A DNA stretch of 64,000 bases from Manis javanica. Its lineage: Eukaryota > Chordata > Mammalia > Pholidota > Manidae. The stretch's first letter is position 1; every line of letters starts with the position of its first letter. Made by a program: the position numbers and the translations under genes. Below are positions 1 through 10,200 of this stretch, piece after piece. A model generated the notes under the pieces. The model was not told the origin of the DNA. It was given only the letters and a program-made list of their open reading frames with translations, and did not search any database. The stretch covers positions 46,693,034 through 46,757,033 of the forward strand of contig NC_133169.1 in the NCBI RefSeq assembly GCF_040802235.1, in the 5' to 3' direction.

Positions 1-1252
1 AGCCCCGTTGGAGGGGGAGCGGCCGGGAGGCTATTTATCTCCGTAAGGGGCCTCTGTGCTCCCTTCTTCCCAGGGGTTTAGAGTGCCCAGAGATCCCCAG
101 ATTCCCTGCCTCTGGTCTAAGTGACCTGTCCTGCCCCTTTAAGACTTCCAAAAAGCACTCTCCAAACCAAAATGACAACAGCAACAATGAGAGAGGGAAC
201 AGAAAGAAAAGAAAAGGAAAAAACACGCGATTTTTTTTTTTGTCTTCAGGTGCCAGTCCCAGGCACCCGCTCACTGGTCCTGCTGCCCTGTCTTCCTAGC
301 ACCAGGGTCCCTGTCCTTTCGAGGCTTCCAAAAAACCTTTTTCTCTTTTTTTTTCTCTTTTTTGCAAGTGCTTTTTGGAAGCCTAAAAGGGACAGGGACC
401 CCGGTGCTAGGGAGGCAGGGCGGCGGGACTGGTGAGCAGGTGCAGGGAAAGAATGCTCGATCTTCTTTGTCCTCATGCGCTGGTCCCAGGCACCCGCTCA
501 CCAGTCCCGCTGCCCTGCCTCCCTAGCACTGGGGTCCCTGTCCCTTTAAGGCTTCCAAAAAGCACTTGCCAAAAAGAGAAAAAAAAAGGGGAAAAACGCG
601 CAATTTCCTCCGTCCTCAGGTGCCGGTTTCCGGTACCCGCCCCCCGGTCCCACAGGGAAAAACGCGGGATATTCTTTGTCCTCAGGTGCCGGTCCCAGGC
701 ACCCGCTCACCAGTCCCGCCGCCCTGCCTCCCTAGCACCGGGGTCCCTGTCCCTTTTAGGCTTCCAAAAAGCACTTGCAAAAAAGAGAAAAAAAAAAAAG
801 GAGAAAAACGCGCAATTTCCTCTGTCCTCAAGTGCCGGTCTCAGGCACCTGCCCACCGGTCCTGCAGGGAAAAACATGGGATATTCTTTGTCCTCAGGTG
901 CCGGTCCCAGGCACCCGCTCACCAGTCCCGCCACCCTGCCTCCCTAGCAACGGTGGCCCGTCTCTTTAAGGCTTCCAAAAAGCACTCGCCAAAAAAAACC
1001 CGCTCTGGTTTCTTTCCACCCGCCGGGAGCCGGGGGGAGGGGGCACTCGGGTCCCGCCAGGCCGGGGCTTGTATCTTACCCCCTTCGCAAGGCGCTGGGT
1101 TCTTGCAGGTGTGTATGTGGTCAGGATGTTGTCCTGTGTCCTGTGGTCTCTATTTTAGGAAGATTTTTCTTTGTTATATTTTCATAGCTCTATGTGCTTT
1201 TGGGAGGAGATTTCCACTGCTCTACTCACGCCACCATCCTGGCTCCGCCCCC
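1..1252 (-). mobile_element. Young L1 5' UTR (monomer-type promoter), minus strand, runs off left edge
   Basis: Reverse complement of the 5' region of the full-length L1 at 46,091. The L1 start signature (gggaggcggagccagg type) lies reversed at about 1,232-1,252, and the 5'UTR-to-ORF1 side lies at the left edge, so ORF1 and ORF2 should lie left of the window. It is built from ~210-bp GC-rich units marked by the reversed sequence ggcttccaaaaagcac at about 143, 322, 550, 760 and 970. Between about 340 and 445 one unit is in the opposite orientation. In L1 families with monomeric 5' UTRs these units carry the RNA polymerase II promoter; that role is inferred here. The element abuts older L1 ORF2 sequence at 1,253, which makes it a nested insertion. 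Confidence 0.85.
270..445. repeat. Inverted monomer (hairpin-forming) inside L1 5' UTR array
   Basis: The monomer core reads in minus orientation at about 270-335 and in plus orientation at about 366-440, separated by a T-rich spacer. The arms share the aggcttccaaaaa / tttttggaagcct core and the adjoining cctagcac / gtgctagg segment. The array resumes minus orientation by about 480. Seen directly; the mechanism (local inversion or template switch) is inference. Confidence 0.75.
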
Positions 1253-3900
1253 AAGTCCATCTGTTTTATTGTGTTGTTCAGTGCCTCCCTCTCCTTACTT
1301 ATCTTCTGTCTGCTTGATCTGTCCTTCAGAGTGAGTGGAGTGTTGAAGTCTCCTAGAATGAATGCATTGCATTATATTTCTCCTTTTAATTCAGTTAGTA
1401 TTTGTTTCACATATATGGGAGCATAGATATTTATAATGGTTATATCCTCTTGTTGGACTGCCCCCTTTATCATTATCTAATGTCCTTCTTTGTCTCTTGT
1501 GACTTTCTTTGTTTTGAAGTCTATTTTGTCTGATAGAAGTACTGCAACTCCTGCTTTTTTCACCCTATTAGTTGCATGAAATATCTCTTTCCATAACTTC
1601 ACTTTTAGTCTGTGTATGTCTTTGGGTTTCAAGTGAGTCTCTGTAGGCAGCATATAGACGGGTCCTGTTTTTTTAACCATTCAGCAACTCTGTGTGTTTT
1701 GATTGGTGCAGTCAGTCCATTTACATTTAGGGTGATTATACATAGGGATGTACTTACTGCCATTGCAGGCTTTACATTTATGATTACCAAAGGTTCAAGT
1801 TTAACTTCCTTACTATCTAAGAATCTAACTTAACTCACTTAATATGCTATTACAAACACAAATCTAAAGGTTCTTTTCTTTTTCTCCTCCTTTTCCTTTT
1901 TCCTCCATTCTTTATATGTTAGGTATCATATCTGTACTCTTTGTCTATTCCTTGATTGACTTTGGGGATAGTTAATTTCGTTTGGCATTTGCTTGGTAAT
2001 TATCTGTTCTACATTCTTTACTGTGGTTTTATTACCTCTGGTGACAGTTATTAAACCTTAGGAACACTTCCATCCATAGCAGTCCCTCCAAAATAGACTG
2101 TAGAGATGGTTTGTGGGAGGCAAATTCTCTCAACTTTTGCTTATCTGGAAATTGTTTAATCCCTCCTTCAAATTTAAATGATAATCTTGCTGGATATAGT
2201 AATCTTGGTTCCAGGCCCTTGTGCTTCATTGCATTAAATACATCATGCCACTCCCTTCTGGCCTGTAATGTTTCTGTTGAGAAATCTGATGTTAGTCTGA
2301 TAGACTTTCCTTTGTATGTGATCTTATTTCTCTCTCTGACTGCTTTTAACAGTCTGTCCTTATCCTTGTTCTTTGCCATTTGAATTACTATATGTCTTGG
2401 TGTTGTCTTCCTTGGGTCCCTTGTGTTGGGAAATCTGTGGATCTCCATGGCCTAAGAGACTATCTCCTTCCCCAGATTGGGGAAGTTTTCAACAATTACC
2501 TCCTCAAAGACACTTTCTATCCCTTTCTCTCTCTCTTCTTCTTCTGGTACCCCTATAATGTGGATATTGATCTGTTTGGTTTGGTCACACACTTCTCTCA
2601 ATATTCTTCCATTCTTAGAGACCCTTGTTTCTCTCTGTGCCTCAGCTTCTTTGTATTCCTCTTCTCCAGTTCTACTTCATTTATCATCTCCTCCACTGTA
2701 TCCAATCTGCTTTTAATACCCTCCATTGTGCTCTTCAAAGATTGGGTCTCCAATTGGAATTCATTCCTGAGTTCTTGAATATCTCTCTGTACCTCCATTA
2801 ACATGTTAATTATTTTTATTTTGAACTCCCTTCAGGGAGTGTCATGAGGTCCATATCATCTTTCTCAGGAGTTGTATTAATATTTTCACTCTGAACCAGG
2901 TTCCTTTGGCATTTCATATCTGTATATGGCACCCTTGAGTTCCCAGAAGCTCTACTCTCTGGAGCTGCTCAGTCCCTGAAGGGATGTTGGGGGTCACAGG
3001 GGAGAGGGATTGGTGCCTGGGGGAAGGAAAGAGCTGTTTCCTACCTCCTGGCCACTATGCCTGTCATGACTGCCTGAACTAGTGGTCCAAGCACTCAGGT
3101 ATAAGCCTCTATGCTTTGCCTCTGTAGTTGTTGCTGTAGACAGATCTTCTCTGTCGCTGGTCTAATGCCAGGATAGGGTTTGCCAGTTTGTGAGCCAGGT
3201 GCGGCTGGCCGGGAGAAAGGTGTAGTAGGCTGCATATCATGGAGGAGGTCCTTGGAGCTCTGTAGCCTGCCAGGGAGCTGGAGCACTTGGAAATCGTGAA
3301 AGCTCCCAACCTGCTGGGTAGAGTGCACCTGGACAATTTTGTATACCTGTCCTTTCTCCTGAGCAGTAAGCTCTGTGCAATCCTTGCCACTTTAGCAGCC
3401 CTCTTGCTAAGGGCTTACTTGGTAGGAAGTCTCTCAAACTGCCCACCTTTCTTTTGTCCCAGAGCAGCTGGATATGGATCCCTGCTTTCCACAAGTAGCT
3501 CGAATCTCAGTCTTTCCAGGAATTCTGCCTGTCTTAGCTTTCCAAACCCTAGTTATGAGAGTATCGTTAAAGCACCTTGAAATGTAGGTTTGGGCTCCCA
3601 GAGCAGATCTCTGGAGCTATATATTCAGCAGTCCCAGGCTTCCATTCCTCCCCACTCCATTTCTCTTCCTCCCTCTGGTGAGCTGGGGTGGGGGAAGGGG
3701 TTGGGTCCTGCCAGGCCACAGCTTTGGTATGTTACCCTGCCCTACGAGGTCTGTTCTTTTCTCCAGGTGTATGCAGTCTGGTGCAGTCCTCTTTCATGTT
3801 GCTGTTTCAGGATCAGTTCTATTAATTATATTTTCATATTATATGAAGTTTTAAGAGGAAGCCTCTGTCTCTCCTCTCCCACCGCTCTTTAATCTCCAGA
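1253..3900 (-). mobile_element. Older L1, minus strand: ORF2 N-terminus, ORF1 and 5' UTR
   Basis: Read on the minus strand this has, from right to left: a degenerate 5' UTR (about 2,810-3,900), a broken ORF1 (about 2,050-2,804), an inter-ORF spacer, and the start of ORF2 (Met codon reversed at 1,761-1,763) down to 1,253. The ORF2 part holds the N-terminal endonuclease region; the reversed GDFNTPL-type motif sits near 1,340-1,360. The remainder of ORF2 is displaced beyond the young L1 that interrupts it. The 5' UTR is of a different, less repetitive type than the young L1. The right-hand limit is approximate. It is old and cannot code for active proteins. Confidence 0.85.
2032..2804 (-). pseudogene. 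L1 ORF1 remnant (RNA-binding chaperone), broken
   Basis: Two minus-strand open pieces (about 2,598-2,804 and 2,032-2,448) match L1 ORF1p. The upstream piece is Gln/Glu/Leu-rich and coiled-coil-like. The downstream piece carries the RRM/C-terminal region with the recognisable DFSTETLQARREWHDV and YPARLSFKF stretches. The join between them is lost to frameshift or stop mutations. ORF1p normally trimerises and coats L1 RNA. This copy is dead. Confidence 0.8.
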
Positions 3901-5500
3901 CGCTCTTGTCTTTATTTAGTCTTACCGAATTCATAGTGTATTTGTCTGGAGTAGGGAACCCCCTTCTCATGGAGCAACAACAATATATATGGAAGACAAA
4001 TTGTCATGTCAGATGCTGATGTATATAATAAAAACAGAATAAAGCAAGGCAGGCAGGTGAGGAATAAGGGGAGACAGTGTTGTCATTTAAAGTACACTGA
4101 TGGATCAGTCTGAATGGAGAATGTGTATGTAATGTCTACACTGTGGTTCTGTCCAGTGGGACTGGGTTCTGCTCATCAAATTCATCAGACACTCAGCATA
4201 ATGGGCCTTTTTGTCAGCAATTTTGTAATTTTATTTTCTTGAATCTGTTTATATTTGTGGTTATAAAACCCTCAATTGAAGAGTTATATTCATAAAAATG
4301 TTCATGTCATAGTGTAGATCTCCTCCATAATTTTATAATAGCATTTAAAATTTAAAGAATATTTTACATCTTCATGTAGTCAAATATATTGTTCCTCTAC
4401 TTGTGACATTTAATATTTATTATATGTTTTTAGTTTCCTACTTTGACAGCATTCATATACCCTTTAAGAAGTCTGCTCATCATTTTCATCTTACCTATAT
4501 GTCATTTATGTTGAATGTTTGCTGAAACTTAAAAAGAAATAACTAACTACTAGGCATAAGTGACAGAAAGATTGTAAGAGGATTATAGACAGGGTGCTGT
4601 GATGTTCCAGAGGTTGAGTGCTTTTGCTGGTTGAGAGCAGGGAAAGGCTTCATGCAGAAGTTTTCCATTTAGCTGAACACTTATGGACTCTTACAATGTG
4701 GACATGTGAAATAAAATGAAATATTTATGTTCCCCCTGGTGTTGCCACAGGCAGGGAAAGCTGTGCAAGCTGTAGAGGCCCTAAGTCAGCCAGGAATACT
4801 CACTCTGTGCTGTGAATATTTCATATAGCTTCTAGCATTAAAACTGGTTTTGGAAGTTGTTAATGTACTGCAAAAATGACAAAAGCTTACTAAACTTGTT
4901 TTGTGTCCTGAGAACTTAGCTTAATAACTGTCAGGTTGGGGACCCTATGGTTGGATTGAAATAAGGGATAAATTCCATTTGCAGCTAAGGTCTTACCAAA
5001 TTGTTGCCAGTCCTAAGGGGGATGATGACCTAATATAACTATGGCCATTATGAGGAACATTCCAATTAGATAAATCATTTAAGAAAATCAAATATTCAAA
5101 ATTCCAGAAAAATATCTGTTAAAAGTTTCATTGCAAAATGCTAATGAGAAATCAAAGATATGAGGTACCTAAAACAGAAGACTCCAAGACTTAACTGCAA
5201 CCACTATGTTATCCCCTTAAACAGGCATTAGGAAACTCTGACAGACACCAGTGCCTATAAAGAGGATATTTAAAAAGTTGCCAGACTGGAAGCTGATAAT
5301 TAGGACCTAATAAAAATTATTTTGAGGTCTTATTCTCTTGCAAGAAATTAAGAACTATGTACTCAGAGGGGGGAAACCCACAAATAATATAGTTGAATAA
5401 ATGTATCATTCTATGATGTCATTTAAGTTATAACCCAATTATTTAAGGAATTGAAAACAGCTATCCTAACCTTATGTCTTTACAAACCATAAATACAACA
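3901..5500. other. Unassigned AT-rich sequence
   Basis: No convincing coding frame, RNA gene or clear repeat boundary was seen. The sequence is AT-rich and has no ORF of useful length. Very old repeats that need a library search could be present. Confidence 0.5.
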
Positions 5501-5504
5501 TATT

Positions 5505-6065
5505 GGTACCATCTTGTTATTTACAATAGGCAAGATATGGAAGCAATGAAAGTGTCCATCAGTAGATGACTGGGTAAGGAAGAGGTGGTCCATATACACA
5601 ATGGAACATTATTCAGCCATAAGAAAGAAATCCTGCCACGTGCAACAACATGTAAGGATCTAGGTATTATGCTCAGTGAAATAAGTCATTTAGAGAAAGA
5701 CAAATATCATATTATTTCACTTATTTGTAGAATATGAAAACAAAACAAATGAACAAAACAGCATTAGATTCAAACATTGAGAAGTGACTGGTGGTTAACA
5801 TGGAGGAGGGGTCTTGGGGGTGGATGGGGAGGGTGAGGAAGATAGAAGGGGCACAGAAACCTCAGTAAGCATATAAGTTGGTCATAGAAATGGTAGTACA
5901 GCATGAGGAATATAGCCAGTGATTCTATACATCTTATAGTGTTGACAGATAGTAACTGCATTAGTGGGGGTGAGAATTTAATGATATGGGTAACCTGAAC
6001 CACTGTGTTGTACACTTGAAATCAATATGATAGTATACCAATGATACTTCAATTAAAAAAAGGAA
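5505..6065 (+). mobile_element. L1 3' end, plus strand
   Basis: The sequence matches the last part of L1 ORF2 and the 3' UTR: a degenerate 'aagatatggaagca...gtgtccatcagtagatgac' segment, then 'caatggaacattattcagccat', the G-rich 3' UTR tract near 5,800-5,850, and an ending near 'gatacttcaattaaaaaaagg'. It is 5'-truncated. The same order recurs in the other plus-strand L1 tails at 17,930, 27,930 and 39,105. There is no intact coding sequence. Confidence 0.85.
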
Positions 6066-7090
6066 AATAACTCAAGAAAACTAAATGACCAATGAAAAAT
6101 TTTCATAATGTCTGGTTGTGAGCATCAATATATATGTGTAAAATACAAACTGATGGACAAAAGGAAGACAGTATGGGATGGGATGTTACAAGATGTGGTT
6201 CAACTGTAAATAATTTTAATTTATGGTCTTTAAAATGCAACCCCTATAAATCAAAGCAAAATGAAATAAAGAAACCTAACTTTCATCCAGTTGATGGTAT
6301 TAGCACAGAAAGAAGAAGTATTTCAAGTGACCAAATATGCAATCTGATGACACATCTCTAGTGGTATGAACCCTAAAAATAAATGAAATCAATTTTAAAC
6401 TCTTTCATTATATTATACCTTTTATGTTCTACCATATTATACTATGTCATATAATATTACTATTAAATTACTGTTAATGTTTTTAGGCTTAAGAATGATG
6501 TTTGTTTAAAAGGGTCTTTATGCTTCACTGATGCATACTAACATAATTTCAAATCAACAAATATCAGGAATACAAAAAAATTTTTTTCAATAACATAGGA
6601 ACTTGACTCAAAAATCATCTAGTAAAGATGAAGAGACATGGGCCAAGATGGGCCCTGAGTTGACAATTGCTCATATTGAATGATGAAACCTGGAGTTTCT
6701 TGTATTATTCTCTGTATTTTTAGATGTGCTTAAACTTACCTCATGAAGAGTTTAAAAAACATACATGCTCATGGTTATTGTTTTTTTTCAACTTTATCTC
6801 AGCCAGTCCATCTATCATGACCATGTTAGACCCACTTTCCTGGGTGTGGAGACATTTGAAAATGGGCTCTAAGTTGAAAGAAGCATAAACTACAAGCAGG
6901 AACAAAAAGGGAAGATGAGTAAACAATGGCTGTAAATCAGACCAACAGTCAGGGCTGTGGGAACCCAAGATGACCACATGGTTCTTCCTGGGTCCCTGGA
7001 AACAACTGTTTTGTTTTTGTTTCTGTTTTTGTTTTTTGCCCTCATTCACCTACTTTAATGAATTTAAGGAAAACTCTTTCAGTTCCCAGT
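6066..7090. other. Unassigned sequence before ERV-C
   Basis: AT-rich noncoding DNA. I saw no clear gene. The last part may be degraded ERV pol upstream of the recognisable integrase, but nothing in it can be assigned with confidence. Confidence 0.4.
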
Positions 7091-7584
7091 GGCCTCTGAC
7101 TTTCTCCCTCTGTGCTCTTTGAACACCTGTAGCTGGACTTCATTCAATTATTGCTTAATACAAGTTATACACATGTTCTTGTTATTATATGCATGTTTTC
7201 AGTGGATTGAAGTATTTCCTTGCCAGAAGGCAGTGGCCCAAATGATAAGCACATTATTACTGGAATGTATTATCCTGGTATGGGGGATTTCCTGCTGAAC
7301 TGCAACATGATCTAAGGACTCATTCCCCAGGACAGATTATCAAAGAAATTTGTAAAATGGCCTACTTTTTAGCATTTCCACTGACTTATAGCAACAGTCA
7401 TCTGGCCTCATGGAAACAATAAATGATATAATTAAAACCCAATTAGCAAATTTAACCGATACTTTCTCTTTGCCATGGCTAAAGACTCCCTCGGTATTGC
7501 TCAGCCTGAATTGGTAAACATTCACAATCATCTGAAATTATTATGGGCAGAGCTGTGAGAACAGATGAAGGTTTATATGAACAC
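7091..7584 (+). pseudogene. ERV-C integrase core remnant
   Basis: Across several plus-strand frames the translation follows a class I ERV integrase core: an LDFIQL-type strand near 7,135-7,155, an open stretch with WIEVFPCQKAVAQM at about 7,200-7,240, and QSSGLMETIN with KTQLANLTDTF near 7,390-7,470. Frameshifts and stops are frequent, and the second catalytic-Asp region (near 7,295-7,320) is not preserved. Integrase normally joins proviral DNA to the host chromosome; this copy cannot. The same integrase resumes at about 7,935 after an L1 tail, so the two pieces were once contiguous. Confidence 0.7.
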
Positions 7585-7930
7585 ATTATTTTTAATTTTT
7601 ATTGAAGTATAGTTGATATACAATATTATATTAGTTTCAGGTATATAACAGTGATTCAACAGTTATATACATGATTAAATCCTCACTTCAACTAGTGCAG
7701 TTACTATCTGTCAATATAGAAAGATGTTACAGAACTATTGACTATATACTCTATGAGGTACTTTCATCCCCATGACTAATTTATATTATGACTGTGATTT
7801 TGTTCCTCTTTATCCCCTTGACCTACTTCACCCACCCACCCCACTAACTCTCCCTTGGCAATTACCAGTCACTTCTCAGTGTCTATGGGCCTACTGACAT
7901 TTTGTTCATTGAGTTTTTGAACCTTCATTA
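7585..7930 (-). mobile_element. L1 3' end, minus strand, inserted in ERV-C integrase
   Basis: It begins with 'tttttattgaagtatag' and contains 'ttgatatacaatattat', the reverse complement of a common L1 3' terminus, followed by the reversed 3' UTR and the C-rich 'cccacccaccccac' tract. It is 5'-truncated and lies between two halves of one integrase reading frame, so it inserted after ERV-C integrated. Confidence 0.8.
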
Positions 7931-7934
7931 TTAA

Positions 7935-8247
7935 AGGGGATATATTGCATTATTTTAAACAGCTAACTAAGCTACTGAAGGAAGACTCAAAGTTGGTTAT
8001 TGATTGTTATAATGAAAATTTACCAGAAAAAGAAGTAATTCAGTCTCATGATCTACAGACAGGTGTGTATGTACATTGGAAAGGTCACCAGGTGAATGAA
8101 AAATTCCTTACATTACAAATGGAAAGGACCTTTCCAAGTCTTCCTAACTTTTGTGCAACACAATTGCACAATGTTGACTGCTTATTTGTTTCCCACCTAA
8201 GAAGGATGCCTACTCAGAATGGTCAACAGAAGGAATGTCAGATCTAA
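7935..8247 (+). pseudogene. ERV-C integrase C-terminal region
   Basis: An open frame of 100 residues from 7,945 matches the C-terminal, DNA-binding part of gammaretrovirus-like integrases: an N-terminal helix (FKQLTKLLKED), then HDLQTGVYVHWKGHQ, then a segment ending HVSHL-like (FVSHLRRMPT). The family role of this SH3-like domain is contact with viral DNA ends. The frame ends at a stop at 8,245-8,247, close to where pol would normally end and overlap env. It is a relic: the catalytic half is broken upstream. Confidence 0.65.
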
Positions 8248-8249
8248 GA

Positions 8250-10200
8250 CAGAAATTGTACTGATGAGGCCAGGATGCGAAGGAGCCAGCATCTGATGTG
8301 GCAGCTTTCCCAAGAATCTGGACCAGGCCAGTGACACTTGAAATATTGCTTCTCTTCTATATTTCCTCTATGGGACTGGTGTCAACCCATATGTCTCCCT
8401 AAACTCCCATATTTGTTGGTTCCTAAAGTAATTGCAATGAAATTTTGGAGAAAAAGACGTCTTATGGAATCTCAAATAAGAAAATAACTTAAATTCATTG
8501 CCAAGTATTCATATATAATGGCAGGGCTCAGAGCTTGAGGTCTACCTTACATGAACCTAAGCAATCTCCTTGTCAGTTCTAAATTCATGGGGTATGTTTA
8601 TTACATAGAGAATTAATTGGGAAAAACTTCATAGAATCTTGCCAGGTGACATCATTGGGAGGTAAACAGCATGGACAAAACATACAGTTTATCAGAGATG
8701 TTGGGCGGCTACAGGAATCAATGGACCTCTTAAAAGTTTACTGGGCTGTAATTGAAGTAAATCCTTTGACTACACTTTGTTTCCTGTCACAAAACTGCTT
8801 CCCCTACCTGAACTTTATGGGTGGATCCCAACCCCATAAAAGGAGAAAAAGTCATCAGTTCAATTAAATTATGTTGTAGGAATATGGTGGGGAAGCAGAG
8901 CCACTCATACTCCCCAGATTCACAAAGGTCAACTCTGGGAAGCCCTCTGGTCAACCAGTCTATAGCTAGGGGTTACAGCAGTCCGTTTGAACCCCATCCA
9001 GGGAATTCAGTCTTTGTGGGTCAGGGCTTTGTATCCAGATTGAAAACCAGATGATGATACCTCAGTGGAACCAGTGTACTGGTGAATAAATCAGCACTGA
9101 ACTGGCCCAGCCAGGCACTACCTTCCAGGTGACCAAGGGGTTGGCCTGTGTACACTGAGCAGAGGCAGCGCGTAATGAATAGCACTGGGACTAAGAGAAG
9201 AGATTCAATCGGGAAGATTCATGGGACAGTATCTCAGAAAGAAGGAAAAGGGTGGGAGGCAGCACAGGAACAGGAGGAGCTGACTGACTGCAGGTGAAAC
9301 CAGGTGCTATGAAGTGACAGCCAACTATGTTACCTGCTAGATCTCACTTAAGGGAAATGTACAGTCTTCCTGATTAATGGGACATAACAGGAGAACAGGT
9401 AACTGACACCGCTGCTGTCTAACCGCACTGATTCCTAATTAAATCAGCAGAAATCCTGTAAAGTAGCGCCTGTAAGGGGAATAGACATTGCTCATGGAAA
9501 TAACTCCTATTTGCCACGGGTAGACGATGGGATAACCTTACTGAAAAAAGACATCACCTTGATAGGAGCTCATCTCAGTCTTAAACTGTGAACAAGGCAA
9601 TAGAATTTGGTTGTGACCTCAGGAATTTGGGATCCAGAGACGACTTTAATTTGGCCAGTAGTAAAAACTTCTACATACAACCATATATGGCATATGGGAA
9701 GGGGATGGTTTTGTTGGGAAGGAATTGAGAATCACACTGTCCAGTTACCCAATCACTATTTTGGGCAAACAGTTTAAAATTAACACTTCCGATATATGTC
9801 ACAGTACAGCTGTTATGGGAAATACATACTTACCTCAGGTTAACAGAACTTATAATAATAAAGAGAAGAACGTTATGCTAACTGGAGTTTGAACTAAGGC
9901 TTCCAACCCAGGTCAAAATATTGAAAGATGATTGGTCGAAGGAAAAACTGGTCATGACATTTCAAGATTTCAGGGGAACATTATAAAATCTGAAAATCTA
10001 TGTCACAGAGTGTGTTTGACCATAGATGACAGGGAGAATAGTCAAACTAATCAAAGAATATCCTGATTTTTTAAGGCTTTATTGGATGATTTTCTTGCTT
10101 TTTAAATTCTTTTACACACATTGATATTTTAGGAACTGTAACCACTAGTGTCATATTAATTATAGTATTTATTTTAGCATTTGGGTGCTAAGCAACAGCA
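8250..10200 (+). pseudogene. ERV-C env-like remnant (low confidence)
   Basis: Downstream of the integrase end, scattered plus-strand frames give secreted-glycoprotein-like text: a hydrophobic start near 8,345-8,400, a short open frame at 8,821-9,054 (FVGQGFVSRL), PVRGIDIAHGN near 9,465-9,500, and a segment with GIENHTVQLPNHYFGQ near 9,720-9,770 that contains N-glycosylation sequons. The position right after pol fits env. No furin site, fusion peptide or CX6CC motif could be located, and stops are frequent, so the assignment rests mainly on order and composition. Confidence 0.45.

Noticed and set aside
432-1426. Long overlapping open frames on the plus strand (up to 286 residues)
   Set aside because: They run antisense through L1 5' UTR monomers; the low-complexity Pro/Arg/Ser text repeats with the monomer and has no protein family features.
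7945-8247. Domesticated integrase-derived host gene
   Set aside because: Only the C-terminal domain is open, the catalytic core is broken, and no promoter or conservation evidence is available.
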